A stretch of 64,000 nt of DNA from an uncultured Prevotella sp. (GTDB taxonomy: Bacteria > Bacteroidota > Bacteroidia > Bacteroidales > Bacteroidaceae). A model generated the notes under the pieces. That model was not told the origin of the DNA. It searched no databases and saw only the letters and a program-made list of their open reading frames with translations. The stretch is taken from positions 62,001-126,000 of the forward strand of contig CAMIVY010000002.1 in assembly GCA_946402275.1 (NCBI GenBank), given 5' to 3'. Position numbers and translations under genes: made by a program. Shown piece by piece: positions 1 to 8,043 of this stretch; position 1 is the first letter of the stretch; each line of letters begins with the position of its first letter.

Positions 1-1
1 C

Positions 2-1474
2 TGGGAAAAATGGCAGACTATTACCACAGACCTGACAGCCATTGCCAGTGGTCATCATGATATGTATTTTGTTTTCAATGGCCGCAAGGGTCCCAAACTC
101 TTTAACTTCGACTGGTGGGAGATGCGGGGACTGGAACAGGTAAATATGCCACTTTTCCAAACCAAGTACACTGCCGACCCCTCGCCTCTTGTTGTGGGTG
201 ACACGCTATTCTTATACACATCACATGACGCCTCTCCCGAGGACATCCCCGACGAGAACGAGAAATCATCAGCAGGGTTCTTCATGTACGACTGGCTTTT
301 ATGGTCCACGACGGATATGGTAAACTGGACAGAGCATGGCGCTGTGGCTTCACTGAAGGATTTCCCTTGGCGTAGCCGTGAGAATGGCGCTTGGGCCATT
401 CAGACTGTTGAGCGTAATGGCAAGTTTTATCTCTATGCCCCACTCCATGGGCATGGTATTGGAGTACTAGAAAGCGACTCTCCTTATGGTCCGTTCAAAG
501 ATCCATTAGGGAAGCCCTTAGTATGGGATCAAAGCAACTGGTTTGACATTGATCCAAGTGTCTTTGTTGATAATGACGGGCAAGCCTACATGTACTGGGG
601 TAACCCTCATACTTTCTGGGCAAAATTAGGCAATGACATGATATCGCTGACAAGCGGTGTTACCAAGTTGCCTCACATCCCCAACTATCAGGAAGGTCCC
701 TGGATTTACAAACGGGATGGTCATTATTATCTGGGATTTGCATCTACCTGCTGTCCTGAGGCTTTGGGTTATGCCATGAGTTCTTCACCGACAGGTCCCT
801 GGGAATGGAAAGGTTATATCATGCGCCCTACCCACCGCGATAGAGGCAACCACCCCGGCATCTGTGATTACAAAGGTCATTCGTATGTGTTCGGCCAAAA
901 CTACGACCTGATGCACCTCGAAACCTTCGAGCACCATGAACGCCGCAGTGTTTCCGCCACAGAAATCACCTACAATGCCGATGGAACCATCCAGGAAGTT
1001 CCCTACTGGCTCGACCAAAAGCCCATGAACCAGCTACATTGGCTTAATCCCTATCAAAGAGTGGAAGCCGAAACTATGAACTGGGGGTATGGATTGAAGT
1101 CTGCCAAGATGGGCATTGAGAATACCGGTGTGGTCAAGGATATGCCTTCATCCACCGGCAAGCGCAACATGTATATTTTCGATATCAACGATGGCGAATA
1201 CATCCGCCTGCGTGGTGTAGATTTTGGCAAAGGAGCCAAACAATTTGCCATCACAGCCTCTGCTGCTGCCAATGCCTGTTGCACCATTACCCTACGGCTG
1301 AACAGCGACAAGGGTCCTATCATTGGTTCCTTGAACATAAAGAGCACTGGCAGTGTGGAAAAATATCGTTCTTTTACCTCCAAGGTCAAGGAGGCCACAG
1401 GAGTACACGACCTTTACATTTGTTTCAGCAATGCCAAGGGTGATATTCACCTTGACTGGTGGCAATTTAAGTAA
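2..1474 (+). CDS. GH43 glycosidase with CBM6 modules (5' end outside window)
   Basis: The frame is open from base 2, so the true start lies left of the window. The first ~40 visible residues (GHHDMYFVF, then FNFDWWEM) look like the tail of a CBM6 beta-sandwich. A GH43 five-bladed propeller follows. Numbering from the ATG at 62, the likely catalytic base is D39 (YTADPSP), the pKa modulator D164 (FDIDPSV) and the acid E211 (QEGPW). A second CBM6 (RVEAE to HLDWWQFK) closes the protein. GH43 enzymes with CBM6 usually remove arabinose or xylose from (arabino)xylan outside the cytoplasm. The CBM6-GH43-CBM6 order suggests a larger protein that could carry a further catalytic module upstream. The downstream GH31 begins 10 nt after the stop, consistent with one transcript. 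Family call is firm; substrate is inferred. Confidence 0.88.
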   Translation, partial: WEKWQTITTDLTAIASGHHDMYFVFNGRKGPKLFNFDWWEMRGLEQVNMPLFQTKYTADPSPLVVGDTLFLYTSHDASPEDIPDENEKSSAGFFMYDWLLWSTTDMVNWTEHGAVASLKDFPWRSRENGAWAIQTVERNGKFYLYAPLHGHGIGVLESDSPYGPFKDPLGKPLVWDQSNWFDIDPSVFVDNDGQAYMYWGNPHTFWAKLGNDMISLTSGVTKLPHIPNYQEGPWIYKRDGHYYLGFASTCCPEALGYAMSSSPTGPWEWKGYIMRPTHRDRGNHPGICDYKGHSYVFGQNYDLMHLETFEHHERRSVSATEITYNADGTIQEVPYWLDQKPMNQLHWLNPYQRVEAETMNWGYGLKSAKMGIENTGVVKDMPSSTGKRNMYIFDINDGEYIRLRGVDFGKGAKQFAITASAAANACCTITLRLNSDKGPIIGSLNIKSTGSVEKYRSFTSKVKEATGVHDLYICFSNAKGDIHLDWWQFK

Positions 1475-1484
1475 AGAATAAACA

Positions 1485-3662
1485 ATGAAAAGACTGATTG
1501 CCATCCTCGTAGTGTTTTGCAACATGCAAAACCTCTTAGGCCAACAGCCTTTCGGACGAGGGAAGATAAGGATTCTCCATATAGCAGAGAATGCCGTCCG
1601 TATCCAATATTCAGAGGGGGAACCGCAGGAAGCTCTCCCCGACTGGATTTATGTAAAGCACGAGACAGTAAAAAGTCCAAGCTTGAAAGTGATTATTGAC
1701 AAGAAAAACCTGCGTCTGTCCATCAAGGACAAAAAGGGGATTACCATTTTCACGGCTACACGCCATCAGATGGAAAGCAGTAAGAGTACTTTGACGTTCC
1801 AATCGCCAAAGGATGAATTCCTGTATGGACTAGGACAGTTCCAAGACGGCTATAGCAATGTTCGAGGCCTGTCGCGACGCCTGACCCAAGTGAATACACA
1901 AATCAGCCTGCCCATGCTTATTTCCAGCAAAGGATATGGCATCTTATGGAACAATTATGGTTTGACGGATTTCAATCCTTGTCACCAAAGTGTAAAATTG
2001 CAGAAGCGAAGTGGTGTAGGAAAGCAGGAAGTGGTGAATGTCACGTCAACTGAAGGTGGTAAGAAAGAGGTTCGCGAGCGCCATATCTTCGAGGCTTCTC
2101 TTGATATTACTGAGGCTGGTGACTATTCCCTGTTGCTGGATGTTGGTCAGAAAATGGCTCGTCGTCACAATCTCTGCATTGATGGGCTACCTGTCATTGA
2201 GATGCAGAACCTGTGGCTTCCTCCTACAGCTTCGAAGATCGTTCATATGGAAGCAGGACATCACGTCATAACAGCGGAGTTGACCAAGGACGACAACCCC
2301 ACCCTATATTATAATAAGGTAAAGGACGAAACCACTTTCCATTCGCCAATAGCCAATTCTGTGGATTATACCGTATTTATTGGTTCCGCAGATGAAATCA
2401 TCGCTACTTATCGCGAACTGACAGGTCAGTGTCCACCGATGCCCAAATGGGCTTTGGGCTACATCCACTGTCGTGAGCGTTTCCATAGTTCGCAGGAAAT
2501 CCTTGAAACAGCCAACCGCTTCAAGTCCGAGCATCTGCCCATTAGCATGATAGTGCAAGACTGGCAGTATTGGGGCAGGTATGGCTGGAACTCAATGAAG
2601 TTTGACGAACGATATTATCCAGACCCCAAGGCTTTGACGGATAGCTTGCACAAGATGGATATCCGCCTGATGCTTAGCGTATGGTCGAAGATTGACAAAA
2701 ACTCAGAGGTGGGCCGACAGATGGTGCACGATGGCTATTATATTCCCGGCACAGACTGGATAGACTTTTTCAATCCTCAGGCCGCAGCTTCCTATTGGCA
2801 GAACTTTCGCGAACGGTTGCTTCCCTTGGGCATTGATGCCTGGTGGCAGGATGCTACAGAACCTGAGAACGATGATTTGGTGGGGCGACGTGTAAACAAC
2901 GGACGGTGGAGAGGTGAACAGGTGCGTAATGTCTATCCGCTATTAGTCAACAAGACAGTCTATGAAGGATTGGTAGCAGCAGGTCGTGAGCCTATGATTC
3001 TCACTCGTTGCGGTTTCCCTGGAATCCAACGTTATGGCTCTGCCCTGTGGAGCGGCGATGTCGGCAACGACTGGGAGACCTTCCGACGTCAGATTACTGC
3101 TGGCCTGGGCGTCCAGGCAGCAGGCGTTCCTTGGTGGACCTACGATGCCGGCGGATTCTTCCGTCCTGGCGATCAATACTCCAATCAGGACTATATTGAA
3201 CGCATGTTGCGATGGATTGAGCTCAGTGTCTATCTGCCTTTGATGCGTGTTCATGGCTATATGAGCAACACAGAGCCTTGGAACTATGGTGCAGAGGCCC
3301 AACAGATTATTGCTGAGTGTCTGAAAGAGCGCGAGAAATTGCGTCCTTACATCGAACAGTGTGCAGAGCGTGTAACCAAAGAAGGATACACCATCATGCG
3401 TCCTCTCGTCTTTGACTTTGCCAACGATGCTGAAGCTCTGAAACAGAAATACGAATATATGTTTGGTCCTTCCCTGCTCATCAGTCCTGTCACAGAACCC
3501 AGTGTCAAAGAATGGAAAACCTATCTGCCCAAGAACAAGGAGGGCTGGAAAGACTATCGCACAGGCAAGCACTATGCGGGCGGACAAACCATCACGACTC
3601 CTGTCGATAAAGCCCACATCCCTGTATTCGTGAAGCAAGGAGACAATTCATATTTCCCTTAA
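1485..3662 (+). CDS. GH31 alpha-xylosidase/alpha-glucosidase with PA14 insert
   Basis: A 725-residue secreted glycoside hydrolase. Residues 1-19 form a signal peptide. An N-terminal beta domain is interrupted at about 175-290 by a PA14-like module, followed by the (beta/alpha)8 barrel. The predicted nucleophile is D456 in WWQDATEPE and the acid/base D525 in SGDVGNDWETF. The DATEPE form and the PA14 insert match characterised xyloglucan-active GH31 alpha-xylosidases such as CjXyl31A of Cellvibrio. Role: removal of non-reducing alpha-xylosyl units from oligosaccharides, probably in the periplasm. It follows the GH43 gene by 10 nt, and a repeat-rich 235-bp gap follows it. GH31 alpha-glucosidase activity cannot be excluded from sequence. 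Confidence 0.88.
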   Translation: MKRLIAILVVFCNMQNLLGQQPFGRGKIRILHIAENAVRIQYSEGEPQEALPDWIYVKHETVKSPSLKVIIDKKNLRLSIKDKKGITIFTATRHQMESSKSTLTFQSPKDEFLYGLGQFQDGYSNVRGLSRRLTQVNTQISLPMLISSKGYGILWNNYGLTDFNPCHQSVKLQKRSGVGKQEVVNVTSTEGGKKEVRERHIFEASLDITEAGDYSLLLDVGQKMARRHNLCIDGLPVIEMQNLWLPPTASKIVHMEAGHHVITAELTKDDNPTLYYNKVKDETTFHSPIANSVDYTVFIGSADEIIATYRELTGQCPPMPKWALGYIHCRERFHSSQEILETANRFKSEHLPISMIVQDWQYWGRYGWNSMKFDERYYPDPKALTDSLHKMDIRLMLSVWSKIDKNSEVGRQMVHDGYYIPGTDWIDFFNPQAAASYWQNFRERLLPLGIDAWWQDATEPENDDLVGRRVNNGRWRGEQVRNVYPLLVNKTVYEGLVAAGREPMILTRCGFPGIQRYGSALWSGDVGNDWETFRRQITAGLGVQAAGVPWWTYDAGGFFRPGDQYSNQDYIERMLRWIELSVYLPLMRVHGYMSNTEPWNYGAEAQQIIAECLKEREKLRPYIEQCAERVTKEGYTIMRPLVFDFANDAEALKQKYEYMFGPSLLISPVTEPSVKEWKTYLPKNKEGWKDYRTGKHYAGGQTITTPVDKAHIPVFVKQGDNSYFP

Positions 3663-3700
3663 TGCAAAATTGTATTTCAAAGTTTGGGATGTCTATTCGT

Positions 3701-3753
3701 AACTTGCGAACGCACATTCCCAACTTGCGAACGTACATTCGCAAGTTGGGAAT
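3701..3753. repeat. Direct and inverted repeat cluster after the GH31 gene
   Basis: Two 19-nt direct repeats with one mismatch lie at 3701-3719 and 3722-3740 (AACTTGCGAACGCACATTC and the same with GTAC for GCAC). The second copy forms part of a perfect 16-bp inverted repeat: arms 3716-3731 and 3738-3753, 6-nt spacer CGTACA. There is no run of T after it, so it is not a classical terminator, but the hairpin could act as one or as a 3' end protector. It may also be a dispersed intergenic repeat. Confidence 0.7.
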
Positions 3754-3867
3754 ATAAATTTCCGCACTGATAAAAAACTTTTCCGATGGTGTCGTAAGTT
3801 ACAATTGCCCCTATTACACTATTTTCATTCCAAATTACATCCGAAATAGTTTATGTTACATCCTACT

Positions 3868-3899
3868 ATTGCGAATGTAGGGAATTATTCGTATCTTTG
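3868..3899 (+). promoter_or_regulatory. Bacteroidetes-type promoter upstream of CE15 remnant
   Basis: A -33 element ATTG (3868-3871) and a -7 element TATCTTTG (3892-3899) are separated by 20 nt, which fits the Bacteroidetes sigma-ABfr consensus. Transcription would begin near 3906, just before the ATG at 3921. The promoter may still drive the downstream esterase, GH97 and GH43 genes although the first gene is broken. Confidence 0.6.
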
Positions 3900-3920
3900 C
3901 CATCAAAAAAAAAAAGAATA

Positions 3921-4369
3921 ATGGGCAAAAGAATTCATAATATGGCAAAACGGATGATGGTCATGATGATGAGCACCATGATAGGAATGCCGGCATGGAC
4001 TCAGTCGATACCACTCGTATATGACGTAGAGAATACGGGCAGACAATATGCCGCCCCCTTGATGCCTGAACCAAACCAGTTGCCCATTATCCAAGAATTA
4101 CCAGATGCCTTAGAGGATGTCAACAGCTTTGCTGACTGGAGTAAGCGACGGAGTGATATCGCCCACATGATTCAACACTACGGCATCGGACAGAAACCTA
4201 CAGTGGAGACTCATCAAATCAAGGCTTGCATGGAGGGTGATACGGCTTTGGTGGTTAACGTGACCATCAACGGACAGGCTCTCACTGGCCTGAGGTGCAG
4301 GCATTCATCGACCGCTTTCTGTTAGGTCGAGATACTACCACCAATGACATTCGAGTATATTCTAAATAA
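3921..4369 (+). pseudogene. CE15-like glucuronoyl esterase remnant with internal deletion
   Basis: From the ATG at 3921, a frame encodes a signal-like N-terminus and the start of a CE15-type esterase (PLVYDVENTG, then WSKRRSDIAHMIQHYGIG, then VNVTINGQAL). At about 4280 it stops resembling the family and terminates at 4325. In another frame from 4286, the sequence WPEVQAFIDRFLLG, ending DIRVYSK at 4369, looks like the C-terminus of the same family. The central ~280 residues with the catalytic serine region are absent. The simplest reading is an internal out-of-frame deletion. A TTG at 3897 would lengthen the frame but is unlikely. CE15 enzymes cleave lignin-glucuronoxylan esters, which would fit this locus. 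Family assignment rests on recalled motifs. Confidence 0.68.
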
Positions 4370-4376
4370 AAATAAG

Positions 4377-6200
4377 ATGAAAAAAACGCTATTATCTGTA
4401 TGTTTGTTATGTCTTTCTGCCGTAGCTACGGCTCAGCCAGCAGATGGCTTTGGAGGTGTTCAGCAACAAGTGAAACTGGAAACCTCGCAAGAGTGGAAGG
4501 ATATCAACTACGTGGGCGACGGCCAGACGTATCACAACTGCGACATCTATCTGCCCAAGCAGAAGAAGGACAATTATCCCGTAGTGATTCACATCTATGG
4601 AAGTGCCTGGTTCAACAACAATGGAAAAGGTCAGGCCGACCTGGGTACCATCGTCAAGTCGTTACTGGATGCTGGCTATGCCGTAGTATGCCCCAACCAT
4701 CGTTCCAGTATTGATGCTCAGTGGCCAGCCCAGATAAACGACATTCGTGCGGTGATACGCTTTGTTCGTGGTGAAGCAAAGACCTATAAGTTTGACCCGT
4801 CGTTTATCGCTACCAGCGGATTCTCCAGTGGTGGTCACTTAGCCTCTATCGCAGCAACCACTAGTGGTATGAAAACTGCCACAGTAGGTACTGTTACACT
4901 AGACCTTGAGGGCAACTTGGGTAAATATACCAATCAGTCCAGCACCGTGAATGCCGCTTGCGACTGGTCTGGTCCTGTGGACCTGACAGCAATGGACTGT
5001 GGCGAACATATAACGATGGGGGCGGACAGTCCTGAGGACGTACTGCTCAAATCAAAAATCACGAAGGAGCCCGACAAGTACCTAAGTCTCAGCGCTACGC
5101 AGTATGTTAGCCCTAACACCCCTCCCATCATCATCTTCCATGGTGATAAAGATGGTGTGGTTCCCAATTGTCAGGGTAAGAAGTTCTATGAACTCCTGAA
5201 AGCTGCAGGTGTAAAGACTGTAGCAACCTTCCCTACAGAAGGCAATCATGGAGGCCCTGAGATGTACACTCCAGAGAATCTGAAGAAAATGGTTTGTTTC
5301 TTGAACTGCGTCAGAGAAGGTGGAGAATGCAACAAGGATTGCTGTCAGAAACAGGAACCTCGTCAGCGCATCATTGAGGATGGTGGTACGGGTGACTATA
5401 AAGCCGTCATGAAAGAAGACGCATCGCTCAGTCGTGAACACACCATCTTCGTGCCACAGGATTTGTCGAAGTTTGATGCCCAGAATTCCCTTCCCATCCT
5501 GGTTTGGGGAAATGGCGCTTGTGCCAACTCGCCCTGGGAGCACATGAATTTCCTCAACGAAATTGCCTCGCATGGATTTATCGTATTGGCTACAGGTGAA
5601 ATACCTATGGTGGATGAATGGTATAAAGGTCCTATGTCACGTGCTGACCAGCAGATTGAGAGTATTAACTGGATCTTTGCCCAGAATGATAATCCCAAAT
5701 CACCTTATTACCAGAAGATAGATACTAAGCATGTCTGTATGGCTGGTATGTCGTGCGGTGGACTACAAACTCTCAGCAACTGTTCAGACCCGCGCATCAC
5801 CAGCATCATGATTTGCAATAGTGGACTCTTTAAGCAAAGCACACTCCATCAGGCTGTTGGTGGGATGCCCATGCCAGAAAAAAGTAAGTTAAAGGACATC
5901 CATTGTCCCATCATCTATATCCTGGGAGGTCCTACCGATATTGCCTACGAGAATGGTATGGACGACTTTCACCTGATTAATCATGTGCCAGCCTGTGTAG
6001 CCAACTTCCCCGTAGGTCATGGTGGTACTTATCGCGAGCCTCATGGTGGCGAATTTACCATTCCTGCTCTTGCTTGGCTCAACTGGCAATTGAAGGGTGA
6101 TAAAGAGGCTGCCAAAATGTTTATAGGCAAGAAGCCTCAACTCCTCCAGCGTAAAGATTGGACTTTCGAAGCCAACAAGCTTTTTAAGAAGCTAAAATAA
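4377..6200 (+). CDS. Secreted two-domain alpha/beta-hydrolase esterase
   Basis: 607 residues from the ATG at 4377, chosen because MKKTLLSVCLLCLSAVATAQ is a clear signal peptide; the frame is open 11 codons further up. Domain 1 (about 25-325) is a BD-FAE/acetyl-esterase-like alpha/beta hydrolase: oxyanion region IHIYGSAW, nucleophile S150 in GFSSGGH, acid in HGDKDGVV, histidine in EGNHGG. A cysteine-rich linker (CVREGGECNKDCC) leads to domain 2 (about 345-600), a second hydrolase with nucleophile S459 in GMSCGG and a likely His in PVGHGG. Probable role: removal of acetyl and/or feruloyl groups from hemicellulose. It begins 7 nt after the CE15 remnant ends and precedes the GH97 gene by 25 nt. 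Which ester each domain cuts is unknown. Confidence 0.82.
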   Translation: MKKTLLSVCLLCLSAVATAQPADGFGGVQQQVKLETSQEWKDINYVGDGQTYHNCDIYLPKQKKDNYPVVIHIYGSAWFNNNGKGQADLGTIVKSLLDAGYAVVCPNHRSSIDAQWPAQINDIRAVIRFVRGEAKTYKFDPSFIATSGFSSGGHLASIAATTSGMKTATVGTVTLDLEGNLGKYTNQSSTVNAACDWSGPVDLTAMDCGEHITMGADSPEDVLLKSKITKEPDKYLSLSATQYVSPNTPPIIIFHGDKDGVVPNCQGKKFYELLKAAGVKTVATFPTEGNHGGPEMYTPENLKKMVCFLNCVREGGECNKDCCQKQEPRQRIIEDGGTGDYKAVMKEDASLSREHTIFVPQDLSKFDAQNSLPILVWGNGACANSPWEHMNFLNEIASHGFIVLATGEIPMVDEWYKGPMSRADQQIESINWIFAQNDNPKSPYYQKIDTKHVCMAGMSCGGLQTLSNCSDPRITSIMICNSGLFKQSTLHQAVGGMPMPEKSKLKDIHCPIIYILGGPTDIAYENGMDDFHLINHVPACVANFPVGHGGTYREPHGGEFTIPALAWLNWQLKGDKEAAKMFIGKKPQLLQRKDWTFEANKLFKKLK

Positions 6201-6225
6201 AACCGGCACCAAATAATAAAGCATC

Positions 6226-8007
6226 ATGAAAAGACTACTAGCCTCACCCTTTGCAATTCTCGTGTCAATATGGTTGGTGGCATGCATTAGTCATTGTATA
6301 GCTATGCCTATATCGCCCAATGGAAAACTGAGGGTGAGACAAAACGGCAACCATCTGACGATATATTACCAAGACCGGAAAGCACTGGATATGGATGTTT
6401 CGGCAAGAGAGCCTTTTCTATTGACTCGCAAAGTAACAGATGACTATCAGATGTTGACAGGCAAGCGTCTGCACTGTCATAACGAGGCCAACGAATACAG
6501 CAGTGGTAATGTGCTGTTACGAGTATATAATGACGGCATTGCAATAAGGAATACAGAAGTTTCCTATCGCATTCCAGAAGGAACTCGGCGCTGGATGCAA
6601 CAGTGGTGTGATTCGTATGAAGGCTTCTTTCCTATCGACACAACGTATAAGGTGAAACCTGTCCCTTCGTATAGTGGAATCTTCAAGTCGGCAGAAGGGT
6701 GGAATAATCGTTGGGGCTATCCTGCCCTATTAGAACCTCATGACGGAGTGTTTGTCTTGCTCTCTGAAGCTAACATCGAACATGGACAAAGTGCCTCTTG
6801 TCTATACAATGAGGGCGAGCAATATAAGGTAGTTGAAGACCAAACCTCCACCCATCATTCACAATTTGTCGCCCATACACCTTGGCGTGTGGCTATCATT
6901 GGTTCTATGGCAGATGTAGTTGAATCTACACTGGTGACTGATGTCAGCGACCCTTGCAGGATAAAGGACACCAGTTGGATAAAACCCGGTGTGGTATCGT
7001 GGATTTATTGGGCCTACAATCATGGTTCAAACGACTATAACATCATCAAAAAGTACGTGGATATGGCACGCGACCTAAGGTTGCCATATGTACTGATAGA
7101 TGCCGAGTGGGACATGATGAAGGATGGCAAAACCATCGAGGATGCAGTAAACTATGCCAAGGGACAGGGAGTGAAGCCCTTAATTTGGTATAACTCGTCA
7201 GTAGGTTGGGTAGATGGCGCTCCCACACCTAAGTTCCGTCTTAACAAACCAGAAGACAGGGAACGCGAATTTGCATGGCTTGAAAAGATAGGTGTAGCAG
7301 GAGTGAAGATTGACTTCTTTTCAGGTGACACGCAACGGAATATGGACTATTGCATTGATTTGCTGGAGAGCGCTGCCCGTCATCACTTGCTAGTCAATTT
7401 CCATGGAGCCACTATCCCTCGTGGATGGCAACGAACCTATCCGAACCTCATGACAACAGAGGGAGTATATGGTGCTGAATGGTATAATAATGTGGCGACA
7501 TTTACAGAAAAGGCCGCTTGCCATAATGCCACATTGCCCTTCACCCGTAATGTCATCGGACCTATGGACTATACCCCATGCACTTTCAGCGACTCTCAGC
7601 ATCCACATATCACTACGAAAGCCCACGAGTTGGCACTTACCGTTCTCTTTGAGAGTGCTTTGCAACATCTGGCCGATTGTCCGGAGAGCTATATGAGTCA
7701 ACCTCAGGAGGTGAGAGATTTCCTTACAAATCTTCCTACCGTTTGGGACGAGACTCTTTTGTTGGCAGGCTATCCGGGAGAAAGCGTTGTCATGGCGAGA
7801 CGCAATGGAAGCACATGGTATATAGCGGGTATCAATGGGACTAATCAGGAAAAGAAACTAACCTTTGACTTAAAGACTATCGACAAACAATCAAAAGGAA
7901 CACTTTTCGCTGATACGTCAGGAGGATGGGATATCCGTTTCCTGAAGAAATTGCCTTCGTCAATCAACTGCCAACCACGCGGTGGTTTTATCATGATAAT
8001 TCAATAA
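6226..8007 (+). CDS. GH97 glycoside hydrolase
   Basis: 593 residues with an N-terminal signal (about 1-26). The N-terminal beta-sandwich (SPNGKLRVRQNGNHLTIYY) and barrel (WIYWAYNHGSNDYN, VLIDAEWD) are typical of GH97. D363 in GVKIDFFSGD sits where retaining GH97 alpha-galactosidases carry their Asp nucleophile, and E412 in MTTEGVYG is the likely acid/base; inverting SusB-type members use Glu as base instead. I therefore infer a retaining alpha-galactosidase-like mechanism. It could trim alpha-galactosyl or related side chains in the periplasm alongside the neighbouring enzymes. The spacing (25 nt before, 36 nt after) suggests one operon. Confidence 0.87.
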   Translation: MKRLLASPFAILVSIWLVACISHCIAMPISPNGKLRVRQNGNHLTIYYQDRKALDMDVSAREPFLLTRKVTDDYQMLTGKRLHCHNEANEYSSGNVLLRVYNDGIAIRNTEVSYRIPEGTRRWMQQWCDSYEGFFPIDTTYKVKPVPSYSGIFKSAEGWNNRWGYPALLEPHDGVFVLLSEANIEHGQSASCLYNEGEQYKVVEDQTSTHHSQFVAHTPWRVAIIGSMADVVESTLVTDVSDPCRIKDTSWIKPGVVSWIYWAYNHGSNDYNIIKKYVDMARDLRLPYVLIDAEWDMMKDGKTIEDAVNYAKGQGVKPLIWYNSSVGWVDGAPTPKFRLNKPEDREREFAWLEKIGVAGVKIDFFSGDTQRNMDYCIDLLESAARHHLLVNFHGATIPRGWQRTYPNLMTTEGVYGAEWYNNVATFTEKAACHNATLPFTRNVIGPMDYTPCTFSDSQHPHITTKAHELALTVLFESALQHLADCPESYMSQPQEVRDFLTNLPTVWDETLLLAGYPGESVVMARRNGSTWYIAGINGTNQEKKLTFDLKTIDKQSKGTLFADTSGGWDIRFLKKLPSSINCQPRGGFIMIIQ

Positions 8008-8043
8008 AAACAAAAACATATTATACTAGCAAACAAAAACCTT

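Noticed and set aside
3897..3920. TTG start eight codons before the CE15 remnant ATG
   Set aside because: It overlaps the -7 promoter box, so it would not be transcribed in full.
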